Assembly (NCBI RefSeq): GCF_000297055.2
Contig: NC_022357.1
Coordinates: 1,426,001 to 1,490,000 of the forward strand
Length of the DNA stretch: 64,000 nt
Direction: 5' to 3'
DNA from: Sulfuricella denitrificans skB26
GTDB taxonomy: Bacteria; Pseudomonadota; Gammaproteobacteria; Burkholderiales; Sulfuricellaceae
Part shown: one piece after another, positions 1 through 8,978 of the stretch
How the letters are laid out: each line of letters begins with the position of its first letter
Position numbering within the stretch: the stretch's first letter is position 1
The notes under the pieces: generated by a model
Seen by the model: only the letters and a program-made list of their open reading frames with translations
The model's database searches: none
Told to the model about the DNA's origin: nothing
Position numbers and translations under genes: made by a program

Positions 1-784
1 TTTTATCCTCGGCCTCCTTGCGCTTGGTGATATCTTGGTAGGTGCCCATCACACCTATCAGATTACCTTTCCCATCCTTCAAGGGGATCTTGCTGGCTTC
101 CAGGTACATTGATTCACCATCCGGGGTTGCCTGGTGCTCCTCATAATTGACCTTGGGCAGCCCGGACTGCATTACTGCGCGATCATCTGAAAGGTAAAGC
201 TGGGCCTGCTTGGCCCAGCACAAGTCATGATCAGTCTTGCCAACGATCTGGCTTGGGTCTTTCAGGCCAGCATCCAGTGCAAATAGACGATTGCAGCCGA
301 GGTAGCGGCTCTCCTTGTTTTTCCAGAACACGCGTGAGGGAATGGTGTTAAGTACCAATTGGAGCATGGTTTGGGCGCGAGCACGAGATTCCTCGGCTTT
401 CCGCTGAAGCATCAAGTTGCTAGCCCGCTGTTCGGCAATCGCAAGCCGAATGTTCAAGTGTCGCTGGTCGACCGGCTTTGCGAGATAATCATCGGCGCCA
501 GCAGCCAGTATCTGTTTGAGATCACCGGGGTTCGTGCGCAAGGTGATCATCAGGATCAGGCTGTCTGCTCCTTTCGGGCTACCCCGAATCTTCCGGCACA
601 CTTCCAGTCCGTCCATTTCCGGTAATTGCCAATCCAGGATCACTATGGGAAAGTGCCGGCATTGATAGCGTTCCAACCCGCTTTCTCCATCGGTGACCGC
701 TGTGACTGTATGGCCACGGCTTTCAAGCACGGATTGCAGCACCGCACTCATTGCTGGTTCGGGTTCAACCAATAGAACATCCAT
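1..784 (-). CDS. Response regulator with PAS domain, 5' part of a longer signalling gene
   Basis: The gene runs off the left edge, so only about 261 N-terminal residues are visible. Residues 1-120 form a receiver domain: the phosphorylated Asp is in LDWQLPEMDG (about D51) and the conserved Lys in LAKPVD. The acidic pocket reads VEPE rather than the usual DD pair. After a short helical linker (about 125-150) comes a PAS domain starting near MLQLVLNTIP and ending with the usual PAC sequence GVMGTYQDITKRKEAED. The output domain (kinase, GGDEF or other) lies outside the window. The ATG at 784 is preceded on the minus strand by GAGAGG at an 8-base spacing. Receiver and PAS assignments are firm; the final function cannot be told. 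Confidence 0.85.
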   Translation of the reverse strand, partial: MDVLLVEPEPAMSAVLQSVLESRGHTVTAVTDGESGLERYQCRHFPIVILDWQLPEMDGLEVCRKIRGSPKGADSLILMITLRTNPGDLKQILAAGADDYLAKPVDQRHLNIRLAIAEQRASNLMLQRKAEESRARAQTMLQLVLNTIPSRVFWKNKESRYLGCNRLFALDAGLKDPSQIVGKTDHDLCWAKQAQLYLSDDRAVMQSGLPKVNYEEHQATPDGESMYLEASKIPLKDGKGNLIGVMGTYQDITKRKEAEDK

Positions 785-823
785 GCCCAGAACCTCTCAC
801 TCCCGTGTTGATGGCAATTAATT

Positions 824-851
824 TCAATACCATCCGTTATGTTTTTGTCAA
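824..851 (-). promoter_or_regulatory. Likely sigma-70 promoter of the response regulator gene
   Basis: On the minus strand TTGACA (851-846) is followed after 16 bases by TATTGA (829-824), about 40 bases before the ATG at 784. The -35 is perfect, the -10 matches four of six positions. Confidence 0.45.
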
Positions 852-1206
852 AAATACTCTTGCCTATAATATTAGCAGGGTAATGCTGGCAGTTCCCATA
901 TTTGCCTGGGAAATGCGGGCAAGCAGCCGCTTCGTGGCTGCGGGGCGGAAGGTAAAATTGGTTATAAGCAGGATAAGGCAAGACCAGGGAGGCTGCTACC
1001 TGGACGGCACGGTATGCGTTCGCGTGAGGGCTGGAGGGAGCGAAGGTGAGTGATTTTGTGCGTGCGCCGAGAGGATGCCGACAGAATAACAATCAAATCA
1101 AGCGTAGTTCTTGTCCACCCGTGAGGGGGTTTTTTCTTTACTACGATGGCTTCGCATTGAGTAAATACAATTACGAACTTGATATATTTTGAGGATATCC
1201 AGACGT
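852..1206. other. Gene-free stretch between regulator gene and tRNA cluster
   Basis: No open frame here looks like a protein. The stretch has a small hairpin (GCAGCC/GGCTGC, 923-941) and a short GC-rich inverted repeat followed by T6 near 1118-1136. I could not match it to a known small RNA; an unrecognised RNA cannot be excluded. Confidence 0.4.
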
Positions 1207-1236
1207 AAAAAAAGCCTGCATCACTGCAAGCCTTTG
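1207..1236 (-). terminator. Rho-independent terminator of the tRNA cluster
   Basis: Read on the minus strand, a stem of GCTTGCA with TGCAGGC around a GTGA loop is followed by seven T. It lies just after tRNA-His, at the 3' end of the Pro-Arg-His transcript. Confidence 0.75.
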
Positions 1237-1242
1237 AATATT

Positions 1243-1319
1243 TGGGGTGGCTGATGGGGCTCGAACCCACGACAACCGGAATCACAATCCGGGACTCTAC
1301 CAACTGAGCTACAGCCACC
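1243..1319 (-). tRNA. tRNA-His (anticodon GTG)
   Basis: A 77-base cloverleaf with the extra 5' G typical of tRNA-His, anticodon loop TTGTGAT, a TTCGAGC T-loop and an encoded CCA end. It is the last of three tRNAs read leftward. Confidence 0.97.
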
Positions 1320-1339
1320 ACTGATAAAACAGACCAAAC

Positions 1340-1416
1340 TGGCCTGCCCGACAGGAATCGAACCTGTAACCCCCAGCTTAGAAGGCTGGTGCTCTATCCG
1401 GTTGAGCTACGGGCAG
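1340..1416 (-). tRNA. tRNA-Arg (anticodon TCT)
   Basis: A 77-base cloverleaf with acceptor CTGCCCG/CGGGCAG, anticodon loop CTTCTAA, T-loop GGTTCGATTCC and encoded CCA. It sits 20 bases from tRNA-His and 16 from tRNA-Pro, suggesting one transcript. Confidence 0.97.
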
Positions 1417-1432
1417 ATTGTCGGACAAATCC

Positions 1433-1509
1433 TGGTCGGGGTGGAGAGATTCGAACTCCCGACATCCTGGTCCCAAACCAGGCGCGCTACCAGGCTACGC
1501 TACACCCCG
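1433..1509 (-). tRNA. tRNA-Pro (anticodon TGG)
   Basis: A 77-base cloverleaf with acceptor CGGGGTG/CACCCCG, anticodon loop TTTGGGA and encoded CCA. It is the first gene of the leftward tRNA cluster. Confidence 0.97.
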
Positions 1510-1572
1510 AAGAGGCCGCATTCTACTTTGATGCTGCTGAAAGGTCAATTGCCATTCGTTTTAAAGTTTATC

Positions 1573-1592
1573 TGTCATGTCTTGACATGACA
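1573..1592. promoter_or_regulatory. Inverted repeat overlapping the -35 box of the TetR gene
   Basis: TGTCATGTC and GACATGACA are a perfect 9-base inverted repeat separated by TT. The right arm contains most of the -35 box at 1582-1587, so a protein bound here would block RNA polymerase. A second, longer repeat follows at 1595-1640. Confidence 0.55.
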
Positions 1593-1610
1593 TGTTCCGC
1601 ACACTAGGAT
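1582..1610 (+). promoter_or_regulatory. Promoter of the TetR/RND efflux operon
   Basis: TTGACA (1582-1587) and TAGGAT (1605-1610) are spaced by exactly 17 bases. The expected transcription start near 1617 places the ATG at 1642 downstream of it, which supports 1642 rather than the GTG at 1612 as the start. Confidence 0.65.
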
Positions 1611-1640
1611 AGTGACCGATTACTATCTTAGTGTGCGGAA
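1595..1640. promoter_or_regulatory. Long inverted repeat, likely operator of the TetR-family repressor
   Basis: Two 19-base arms (1595-1613 and 1622-1640) are inverted copies with one mismatch, around an 8-base centre. The element covers the -10 box and the transcription start and ends right before the repressor gene, the usual place for autoregulation by TetR proteins. Confidence 0.6.
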
Positions 1641-1641
1641 G

Positions 1642-2295
1642 ATGCCGAAAAATACCCCGATAGACAGTACTGAAAAACCCCGCAAGCGCCGCATGGGCGC
1701 GGAAGAGCGTCAGGAAGAGATCGTCCAGGTGGCAATTGACCTGGCAGCAAAATCCGGAGCGGAATCGGTGACCACGCAAGACATGGCGGATGCGTTGGGC
1801 TTGACCCAAGGTGCAATATTTCGCCATTTTCCGACCAAGGATGATATCTGGCTGGCGGCAATTAACTGGGTGCGTCGTCGCCTGATTAGCGTCGTGGAGG
1901 CTGCTGCCGCGCGCAGCGAGAATCCACTGGAGGCGCTGGAAGGAATTTTTCTTGCCCATATCTCGTTTGTCGCCAAGCATCCAGCCATTCCACGTTTAGT
2001 ATTCTCTGATTATTTGCTGCGCCGGGATAGCAGACTGAAGCAGTTGATCCAGGAAACCATCACCGGCTACGAATCCAGGATTGCGGGTTTTCTTGATCAA
2101 GCAAAGGCCGCCGGTCTTGCCCGTCCCGACCTCGATGAAGGTAGCGCGGCAACCCTGTTTATTGGCATGATTCAAGGCTTGGTGCTGCAGTCCAATATAT
2201 TTAGTGGTCGGCGTTCCCTGTTGGACGAAGCCAAGAAAGTTTTTCCGATTTACCTGAATGGAATCCGGTCAAGGCATAATGAGGATCAAGTTTAA
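1642..2295 (+). CDS. TetR/AcrR-family transcriptional repressor of the RND efflux operon
   Basis: A 217-residue protein. The N-terminal helix-turn-helix is plain (ERQEEIVQVAIDLA, then VTTQDMADALGLTQGAIFRHF), and the remainder is the helical ligand and dimer domain. It probably represses its own operon through the inverted repeats just upstream and is released by a pump substrate. An in-frame GTG at 1612 lies inside the operator and 5' of the predicted transcription start, so ATG 1642 is preferred. The outer-membrane gene starts 14 bases after the stop. The C-terminal half resembles those of the proteins at 31223, 34365 and 34991, pointing to a paralogous group in this region. Confidence 0.88.
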   Translation: MPKNTPIDSTEKPRKRRMGAEERQEEIVQVAIDLAAKSGAESVTTQDMADALGLTQGAIFRHFPTKDDIWLAAINWVRRRLISVVEAAAARSENPLEALEGIFLAHISFVAKHPAIPRLVFSDYLLRRDSRLKQLIQETITGYESRIAGFLDQAKAAGLARPDLDEGSAATLFIGMIQGLVLQSNIFSGRRSLLDEAKKVFPIYLNGIRSRHNEDQV

Positions 2296-2309
2296 ATGGT
2301 GAGGCAGGC

Positions 2310-3593
2310 ATGAAAATTTGGATAAGACCCCATCTCGTCTCCGTCGGTCTGGCAGTTCTGATGCTGGGGCCAGCAGTACAGGCGGGTGAGTTGGGCGAGC
2401 TGTTGCAGGCAACCTTGCAGCATCCCCAGGCGCGAGCGGCAGCCAGCCAGGCCGAGGCGGCGCGGGCGCAGAAGGATGCCGCAACCGGCAGGTATTTTGG
2501 AAGTGCCGCGCTGTCGGCCGGGTGGCACAATTATGACGACCAGCGGGTGGTGGGAGTTTATACCCCCGGTACACCCGGATCTCCCCTCGTCTCAGACCGG
2601 ATCGGCCAGGCCGGACTGGCCTACAGTCTGCCGGTAGACCTGTTCGGCGTAATCGCCGCAAACCGGGAACGGGCGCAGCACGATCTGGATGCAGCCGAAC
2701 TGCTGGCGCGCCAGCAAACTCTGCTCAAGCTGCACCAGACCGCCAGCGCCTATCTCACTCTGCAGGCGCTGCTCAAACAGCGCGAGGCGTTGGCCATTTA
2801 CCGCCAGCGGGTCGAAGCCACGCATAGTCGTATCAAGAAGGAAGTGGAGCTGGGCAAGGCGGCGGGTGTCGATGCCCGCTATGCCGAGAGCGAACTGGCG
2901 CGGCTGGTCGCCGACGAGGCAGTGCTCAATGGCGCGCTGATCCAGGCGCAGGCCGATCTCGAAGAAGCCGGCAGCCGCGAAAAATTCTTGCCGACTCGTG
3001 CCGATATCCATGTTCCCGCCTGGGAAGATGCCGCCTCCGATGCCACTCTTCCGGCCCGGATTGCGCAGGCCCGCCGTGAGGCGGCACGTGCCCAGGCCGA
3101 TGAAAGCCGTCAGGCGCTGCTGCCTTCCCTGAGTCTGGACGCCAATTACTATCGCAATATCGGCGGTGGCGACCATCGCGACACTTGGGCGCTGGGCGGC
3201 GTGGTGAGCCTGCCGCTGGGCGTGTCCCAATACCGGCAGGCGGATGCACAGAGGCTTAATGCACGGGCTGCCGCGGAGCAGAGCGAGGCTGCCGTTCGCG
3301 ATAGCGCCCGCCAGTTGGCGAACCTGCACGCCGCTTACGATGCGGCTGCCGCTGATGCCCTGGCGATGGAAAAGGAAGCCGCCTACCGCGAGCAGGTGGC
3401 AAAGGTGCAGAGGGAAATGCAGCGACTCGGCAGCCAGACCCTGGAAAACCTGTTTCGTCATGAACGGGACCTGTTCGACGCCCGATTTCGCCTGGAGCAA
3501 GCCAGGGCACGCGCCGCAGCTGCCTGGTCCGCAGCCCAGGTGCTGACCGGACTACCGACTGAAAACTATATTGCCCGAATGGATGCAAAATGA
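2310..3593 (+). CDS. TolC-like outer membrane efflux protein
   Basis: A 427-residue protein with a signal peptide (cleavage near VQAGE, residue 25) and the two-fold repeated helical hairpins of the outer membrane factor family, rich in Ala, Arg and Gln. It would form the outer-membrane channel of the pump encoded by the next two genes. Its stop overlaps the start of the adaptor gene (ATGA), so translation is likely coupled. Family assignment is firm; the substrate is unknown. Confidence 0.88.
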   Translation: MKIWIRPHLVSVGLAVLMLGPAVQAGELGELLQATLQHPQARAAASQAEAARAQKDAATGRYFGSAALSAGWHNYDDQRVVGVYTPGTPGSPLVSDRIGQAGLAYSLPVDLFGVIAANRERAQHDLDAAELLARQQTLLKLHQTASAYLTLQALLKQREALAIYRQRVEATHSRIKKEVELGKAAGVDARYAESELARLVADEAVLNGALIQAQADLEEAGSREKFLPTRADIHVPAWEDAASDATLPARIAQARREAARAQADESRQALLPSLSLDANYYRNIGGGDHRDTWALGGVVSLPLGVSQYRQADAQRLNARAAAEQSEAAVRDSARQLANLHAAYDAAAADALAMEKEAAYREQVAKVQREMQRLGSQTLENLFRHERDLFDARFRLEQARARAAAAWSAAQVLTGLPTENYIARMDAK

Positions 3594-4645
3594 AAAAGAA
3601 AGCCATCGTAGTACTGATCCTTGTTGTCGTGATTGGTGCCGGAGTTGCGCTGATCATGAAGAAGCGTCACCAGCTCGCCCAGGAAACAACCCCGCAGACC
3701 TTGCCGGTGGTGGTGACGACACTAACTCTGCAAACCGGTCCGGTGGCGCTGACCCTGCGCACCACCGCCGATGTTCAGGCGGTGCGCGACAGCATGGTGG
3801 CGAGCCGGCTGACCGCCTACGTAACTGCCTTGCCGCTATTCGAGGGTGACAGTTTCAAGCGCGGCGACTTGCTGGCGCGGCTCGACATGAGTCCGCCAGG
3901 TCAAGGACAAGCGCAGGGCAACTCGCTCGATGCCGATCTGGCTGCCGCCGAAAGCAACTTCAAGGCCGAGCAGGAACGCCTGCGCCGTGCTCAAGCTCTG
4001 TACCCGATCCAGGGGGTCTCTCAGGAGCAGCTCCAGTCGGCCGAGGCCGCCTTTGCCGCTGCGCGAGCTCGTCATGCGGTGGCAAGGGAAAACCTGCGCA
4101 ATGCCACGGTGACCGCTCCCTTTGCCGGTGTGGTTAGCCAGCGCCTGGTACAGCCGGGCGATTTGGCCACGCCTGGCAAACCTTTGCTGAAGATCGTCGA
4201 TACCAGTTCCGGCAACCGTTTGCTGGTCAGCGTGCCGGAAAGCGTGCAGCCGACGGCGCTGCGCGTTGGCGGCCAGACCTTGTCGCTGCGTCCGTGGCCC
4301 GAAGCCGGCCCGCAAGGCTTGCGCCGCTATGAGGCGCGAACCCAGGATGGATCTTTCATTCCCGGCGCGCGCATCGAAGTTCGCACGGTGGTGTTCGAAT
4401 CCAGCCAGGCTCTGCTCCTGCCTCGTGCCTGTCTGTTGAATGATGACGGGAAGTCTGCCACCGTGCTGCGGCTGCCGGACGACAAGAAGGTGGAGCCGCT
4501 GCGCATTGAGCTGGCGGCAACGGGGGAGGAGGGCGCCGCCACGCTGGATAACCGGCTGCACGGCCAGCGCGTTGCCTGCGCCAGCTCCGATATCCTGACC
4601 CGGCTGGCCGCCGGGGTGTCGTTCCGCGTCCAGGACGGGAAGTAA
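3590..4645 (+). CDS. RND efflux periplasmic adaptor (HlyD/AcrA family)
   Basis: A 351-residue membrane fusion protein. An N-terminal anchor (about residues 5-22, VVLILVVVIGAGVALIM) has no lipobox. The two lipoyl halves flank a helical hairpin at about residues 115-170; the second half is recognised by NATVTAPFAGVVSQRLVQPGD. It would bridge the permease and the TolC-like channel. The start overlaps the preceding stop by four bases, and the permease begins three bases after its stop. Confidence 0.88.
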   Translation: MKKKAIVVLILVVVIGAGVALIMKKRHQLAQETTPQTLPVVVTTLTLQTGPVALTLRTTADVQAVRDSMVASRLTAYVTALPLFEGDSFKRGDLLARLDMSPPGQGQAQGNSLDADLAAAESNFKAEQERLRRAQALYPIQGVSQEQLQSAEAAFAAARARHAVARENLRNATVTAPFAGVVSQRLVQPGDLATPGKPLLKIVDTSSGNRLLVSVPESVQPTALRVGGQTLSLRPWPEAGPQGLRRYEARTQDGSFIPGARIEVRTVVFESSQALLLPRACLLNDDGKSATVLRLPDDKKVEPLRIELAATGEEGAATLDNRLHGQRVACASSDILTRLAAGVSFRVQDGK

Positions 4646-4648
4646 GCC

Positions 4649-7600
4649 ATGCTGTTCAAATTCTTTTATGGCCGTTCATTGCTGCTGAAGATGATACTGG
4701 CGATCACCTCGCTGTTGGGCGTGGTCGGCTACATGAACATGCCGCGCAACATGTATCCCGACGTGGAGCGGCCGCAGGTCATGGTGATTACCCAGTTACC
4801 CGGCGCTTCTGCGCTGACTGTGGCTCAGAAACTGTCGCGCCCGATCGAGCAGGAAATGTACGCACTATCCCACATACGCGATGTGCAAACCACCAACAAG
4901 AACGAAGTCTCTATCGTACGTGCCGAGTTCAATTACGAAAAGGGGCTGGATGCTGCGCTGCTGGATGTGAATAACGCGCTCTCCAGGGTGCGCGGCAAGC
5001 TGCCGCCAGAAGTTCCGCCATCCAGTGTTTACGCGGTGGGCGGCTTTACCTCGCCGGTAATGGTGCTGGCGCTGTCACCCAAGGCAGGTGCCGGACTTAC
5101 ACTGGCCCAGGTGCGACTGTTGGCGGAAAACGACATTCGTACCGCTCTTGTTACCCAGCCGGCGATTGCCAACGTGGAGATTTTCGGCGGCTACGAGCCG
5201 GCGGTGCGGGTCGAGTTCGATCCTCTCAAGCTTGCACGCTACCGCATTTCCCAGGCGCAATTGCAGGACCTGATCGGCAAGCTTAATCGCGACTGGCCGC
5301 TGGGCACCGCCCAGGGCAAGGATAGTAGTCTGACCCTCACGATCTACGGCGAGCGCGCCAACGTCGAGGGGTTGCGCCTGCTGCCGCTGATCCATGGCCT
5401 GACGCTAGGCGATGTGGCGGAGCTTAGCCTCGACCATGCCGAGCGGTTTTCCGCCTACCACGGCAATGGCAAACAGGCCATTGCCGTGGCGGTGATGCGT
5501 GCGCCGGGCGGCGCAGTGCAGGCGACGATCAACGATATCGAGGCGCAACTGCCCGGCCTCAAGGCGCGCTACCCCAATATCGAATTTTCCGTCGCCGACA
5601 CCCAGGGCGAGCTGATTCAGACCTCCAACGCCAACATGGTTGAGGCGCTGCGTGATGCCATCATCTTTACCAGCGTGGTGATCCTGTTCTTCCTCGGCAA
5701 CTGGCGCGCGGTGATGACGGCACTGGTGTCGATCCCGCTGGTGTTTCTTTTTACTCTGGCGATCCTGTGGCTGGCCGGCAAGGAGCTGAATATTCTGGTG
5801 ATGACCGGGATCATCCTGGCGCTGGGGATGCTGGTGGACGACGCCGTGGTGGTGCTGGAAAACATCGAGCGCCATCTGGGTGAACTGCATGAGGATGTGC
5901 AGACCGCAATCCGTCGGGGCACCGAGGAGGTGCTGTTTCCGGTATTCGTCGGCACCTTGGCGACGGCGGTAGTGATCGCGCCGCTGATGTTCGTCGGCGA
6001 CTTTTCCCAGCAGATCTTCAAACACCTGATCCTGGCGGTGGTGATCGCGGTATTTACCTCCTATTTCGTAGCGGTGACCTTCATTCCGCGTCTTTCCGCC
6101 TTCTGGTACCGCAACGGCCTGCCGCCCAAAAATCGCCTCGAACTTTTCATGGGGAGACTTTACCAGCGCACCGTGGCGCCTGGAGCGGGGCTCTATGCCG
6201 GCGCGCTGCGCTTTGCCTTCAACGGCGGCTTCTTCCGTCGCCTGATCCTGGTTATTCCCGCCTTCATGCTGCTGGTGTTCAGTTTCAAGACCATCATTCC
6301 CCTGATCGGCAGGGACGCGCTACCGCCGATGGATACCGGCATCGTGCGGGTACACGTGAAATTTGGCGCCAACGAGCCGGTGAACGTGGCAGAGGAACGG
6401 CTCAAGGCGTTCGAGGCCCGCCTGATGCAAGACAAGCGGGTGCAGCGGGTGAGCACCATCTTCGGCTCGGAGGCAGGGGTGATATCCCTCGGTTCGGGCC
6501 AGTTGCCGGCGGAGGCGACATTTTCCATTACCTATGTCAATCGCCTGGAGCGCGCGGAAAGCAGCTGGCAGATCGAGGCGGATTTGCGCAGCCAGCTAGC
6601 GGCCCTGCCGGGGGTGACTATCGCCGATGCCTTTGATTCCGGAGCAACCGCTCTTTCCACCATCAAGGCACCGGTCGACATCCGACTCACCGCAGAAGAC
6701 TGGCGGCTGTTGCCGGCTGCGGCCGAGCGCGTCAAAGCGGCATTGCAAACCGTTCCCGGATTGTCCTCGGTGTCAGTGAGCTGGGATGCCAACACGACGG
6801 AAGCCAATCTGGTGCTGAATGAGGACAAGCTGCGTACGCTCGGCCTGACCCCTGACGCCGTGCTGGCCCAACTGCCCCTGAAGGGCGCAGCCGTGGCCAG
6901 CATGAGCAAGCTGCCCACGGTAAACACTATCCCTGTTCGCAGCTATTTTAGCGAACCCTACCGATCGAACCCGGCCACCCTGAGCCTGCTGCCCATTCCA
7001 TTGCCGGACGGCGGCACGGTGAGCCTGGGAGAAATCAGTTATATCGTCAACCAGCCAGGGCTTTCCCTGCTCACCACCAACGGCAACCGCTACAGTCTGG
7101 ACGTGCTGGGCTATCGCAATACCGCACCGATCAGCAAGCTCAGCGAGAACTCTCTTGCCGCAGCGCAGAAGGTGCTGCCGCCGGGCGTGGAAGCTAGCGA
7201 CAAAGGCGATAACGCTGCAGCGGCAGATTCCAGCAAGCGCATGTTGACGGGTTTGGGGATGGGTGTGCTGCTGCTGTTTGGCGTGCTCGCCCCGGCTTAC
7301 GGCAGCGTTGCCCTGGCGCTGCTGTCGATCCTCATCCTGCCGCTTTCCGCCATCGGTGCGGTATGGGGGTTGCTGGCCTTCAACAAGGCGCTGGCTCTGC
7401 CCGCTATTCTCGGTATCGTCCTGTTGTTTTCCATCATTATCAAGAACTCCATCCTGATGGTGGATTTCATTCAGGAGCGTCGCCGCGAGGGCAGCGGTGC
7501 ATTCGAGGCGGCGATGGAATCGATCAGGCTGCGTTACCGCCCCATCCTGATGACCGCCTTCGGCACCATCGCCGGCATGATTCCGATCGCCATGCAGCGT

Positions 7601-7726
7601 GCGGTCGGACTGGAGCGCCTTTCCCCGCTGGCCGATGCCGCCATCGGCGGTCTGCTGCTGGGGACGGTGCTCTCCCTGTTCTACCTGCCGATGTTTTACG
7701 TGTGGGTAACTGAAAAAAAACGCTGA
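4649..7726 (+). CDS. RND-family inner membrane efflux permease
   Basis: A 1025-residue proton-driven exporter with the expected 12 membrane segments and two large periplasmic loops. The proton-relay pair of the drug-export type is present as D397-D398 in GMLVDDAVVVLENIER, and the partner Lys is K932 in IIIKNSILMVDF. The sequence fits the HAE (organic substrate) type better than the metal-export type. It is the third structural gene of a TetR-OMF-MFP-RND operon. The substrate cannot be deduced. Confidence 0.9.
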   Translation: MLFKFFYGRSLLLKMILAITSLLGVVGYMNMPRNMYPDVERPQVMVITQLPGASALTVAQKLSRPIEQEMYALSHIRDVQTTNKNEVSIVRAEFNYEKGLDAALLDVNNALSRVRGKLPPEVPPSSVYAVGGFTSPVMVLALSPKAGAGLTLAQVRLLAENDIRTALVTQPAIANVEIFGGYEPAVRVEFDPLKLARYRISQAQLQDLIGKLNRDWPLGTAQGKDSSLTLTIYGERANVEGLRLLPLIHGLTLGDVAELSLDHAERFSAYHGNGKQAIAVAVMRAPGGAVQATINDIEAQLPGLKARYPNIEFSVADTQGELIQTSNANMVEALRDAIIFTSVVILFFLGNWRAVMTALVSIPLVFLFTLAILWLAGKELNILVMTGIILALGMLVDDAVVVLENIERHLGELHEDVQTAIRRGTEEVLFPVFVGTLATAVVIAPLMFVGDFSQQIFKHLILAVVIAVFTSYFVAVTFIPRLSAFWYRNGLPPKNRLELFMGRLYQRTVAPGAGLYAGALRFAFNGGFFRRLILVIPAFMLLVFSFKTIIPLIGRDALPPMDTGIVRVHVKFGANEPVNVAEERLKAFEARLMQDKRVQRVSTIFGSEAGVISLGSGQLPAEATFSITYVNRLERAESSWQIEADLRSQLAALPGVTIADAFDSGATALSTIKAPVDIRLTAEDWRLLPAAAERVKAALQTVPGLSSVSVSWDANTTEANLVLNEDKLRTLGLTPDAVLAQLPLKGAAVASMSKLPTVNTIPVRSYFSEPYRSNPATLSLLPIPLPDGGTVSLGEISYIVNQPGLSLLTTNGNRYSLDVLGYRNTAPISKLSENSLAAAQKVLPPGVEASDKGDNAAAADSSKRMLTGLGMGVLLLFGVLAPAYGSVALALLSILILPLSAIGAVWGLLAFNKALALPAILGIVLLFSIIIKNSILMVDFIQERRREGSGAFEAAMESIRLRYRPILMTAFGTIAGMIPIAMQRAVGLERLSPLADAAIGGLLLGTVLSLFYLPMFYVWVTEKKR

Positions 7727-7742
7727 TTTCATCGCTGAAATT

Positions 7743-7776
7743 GCGTGAGCTGTCACAGTCTGTTCCAGACTCACGC
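7743..7776 (+). promoter_or_regulatory. Hairpin between the RND and ABC export genes
   Basis: GCGTGAG (7743-7749) pairs with CTCACGC (7770-7776), with an inner AGTCTG/CAGACT pairing around a 3-base loop. There is no T run, so it is more likely an mRNA processing or stability element than a terminator. Confidence 0.35.
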
Positions 7777-7811
7777 CATGCTCGAAAAACTGAAGTGAAG
7801 AGAGAAAAATT

Positions 7812-8978
7812 ATGAAGGCCGGGTTTAAGCGTTATCTCGTTCCCGCCGGCGTGGTGGCCGGTTTGTTTGCCGTCGCCTGGATCGCTGTCACGCAGGGGCC
7901 GATGGCGGTGCCGGTAGTGAAGACATCCGAAGCCAGTATGGGAGATTTGCATCCATCGGTATTCGGCATCGGCACGGTGGAAGCGCGTTTGTCTTACGCT
8001 ATCGGACCGACTCAGGCCGGGCGTGTACTGAGCGTGCGGGTGGATCATGGTGACAGCGTCAAGGCTGGCCAAATGTTGGCAGAGATCGATCCGGTCGACC
8101 TCGACGAACGCATGAAAAGCGCCGGTCTGGCGGCGCAGCGGGCACGGCTCAATGCGGAATCGGCCGAGGCGCAAGTCAGGGAAGCGGCGAGCCGCTACAA
8201 ACAGGCGCAGTCTAATGCGCAGCGCTACCAGGAACTGGTGGCGAAGCATTTCGTTAGCCAGGAGGCGGCGGAGTCGCGGCGCAATGACGCGGATATTGCC
8301 CTGGCTGCGCTGGATGCGTCGAAATCCAATCTGGAAGCCAGCCGGCGCGATATGGCCAAGGCCGGATCGGAGCACGAAGGCGTGGCGTTGCAGCGAGCCA
8401 ATCTCAAGCTGGTCAGCCCGGTTGACGGCATCGTCATCTCCCGCGATGCCGAGCCCGGCAATACCGTGGTGGCGGGGCAATCCGTGCTGCGGGTAATCGA
8501 TCCCGCCAGTCTGTGGGTGAGGGCACGCATGGATCAGTCCAGTTCGCGCGACCTTCAGCCTGGTTTGCCGGCAGAAATCGTGCTGCGTTCACGCCAGGGC
8601 GTTGTTCTTAAGGGGCAGGTGGCGCGGGTCGATATTCAGAGCGATAGCCTGACCGAGGAGCGTCTGGTTAATGTCGTCTTCGACCAGAAGCCCAGCGAGA
8701 TTTTCGTCGGCGAACTGGCCGAGGTCACGGTGAAGATGGCCTCTTTGAACAATGTGCTGTTCGTGCCCAGCGCTGCGGTCAGGCGGATCCAGAATAAAAG
8801 CGGCGTGTGGCGGGTGGAGTCCGGCAAGGCACGCTTCTCTCCGGTGACTATCGGGGTGCAGACCCTGGACGGTCGCACCCAGATTCTGAATGGACTGAAG
8901 GCGGGCGATGCGGTGATCGTATACAGCCCGGTGGATCTGGAAGATGGCAAAAAAGTGAAGGCTGGCAAAGCCGCATGA
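7812..8978 (+). CDS. HlyD/DevB-type periplasmic adaptor of an ABC exporter
   Basis: A 388-residue membrane fusion protein with an N-terminal membrane anchor (about residues 11-27) and lipoyl halves (AGRVLSVRVDHGDSVKAGQMLAEID and LVSPVDGIVISRDAEPGNTV) around a long coiled-coil hairpin. It precedes a FtsX-like permease and an ATPase, the DevBCA arrangement, in which the adaptor couples the ABC pump to a TolC-like channel. The only nearby candidate channel is the protein at 2310. The stop overlaps the permease start (ATGA). Confidence 0.87.
   Translation: MKAGFKRYLVPAGVVAGLFAVAWIAVTQGPMAVPVVKTSEASMGDLHPSVFGIGTVEARLSYAIGPTQAGRVLSVRVDHGDSVKAGQMLAEIDPVDLDERMKSAGLAAQRARLNAESAEAQVREAASRYKQAQSNAQRYQELVAKHFVSQEAAESRRNDADIALAALDASKSNLEASRRDMAKAGSEHEGVALQRANLKLVSPVDGIVISRDAEPGNTVVAGQSVLRVIDPASLWVRARMDQSSSRDLQPGLPAEIVLRSRQGVVLKGQVARVDIQSDSLTEERLVNVVFDQKPSEIFVGELAEVTVKMASLNNVLFVPSAAVRRIQNKSGVWRVESGKARFSPVTIGVQTLDGRTQILNGLKAGDAVIVYSPVDLEDGKKVKAGKAA

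Noticed and set aside
865-1136. Small RNA gene from a TATAAT box to a weak hairpin with T6
   Set aside because: No fitting -35 box at proper spacing (TTGTCA is only 14 bases away), and the hairpin is weak; no similarity to known RNAs was recognised.
1243-1642. tRNA cluster as the attachment site of an integrated element
   Set aside because: No integrase and no repeated tRNA 3' end was found to the right; the cluster has its own terminator and looks ordinary.
2592-3500. Long minus-strand open frame opposite the TolC-like gene
   Set aside because: Shadow of a well-supported gene; no ribosome site or domain.
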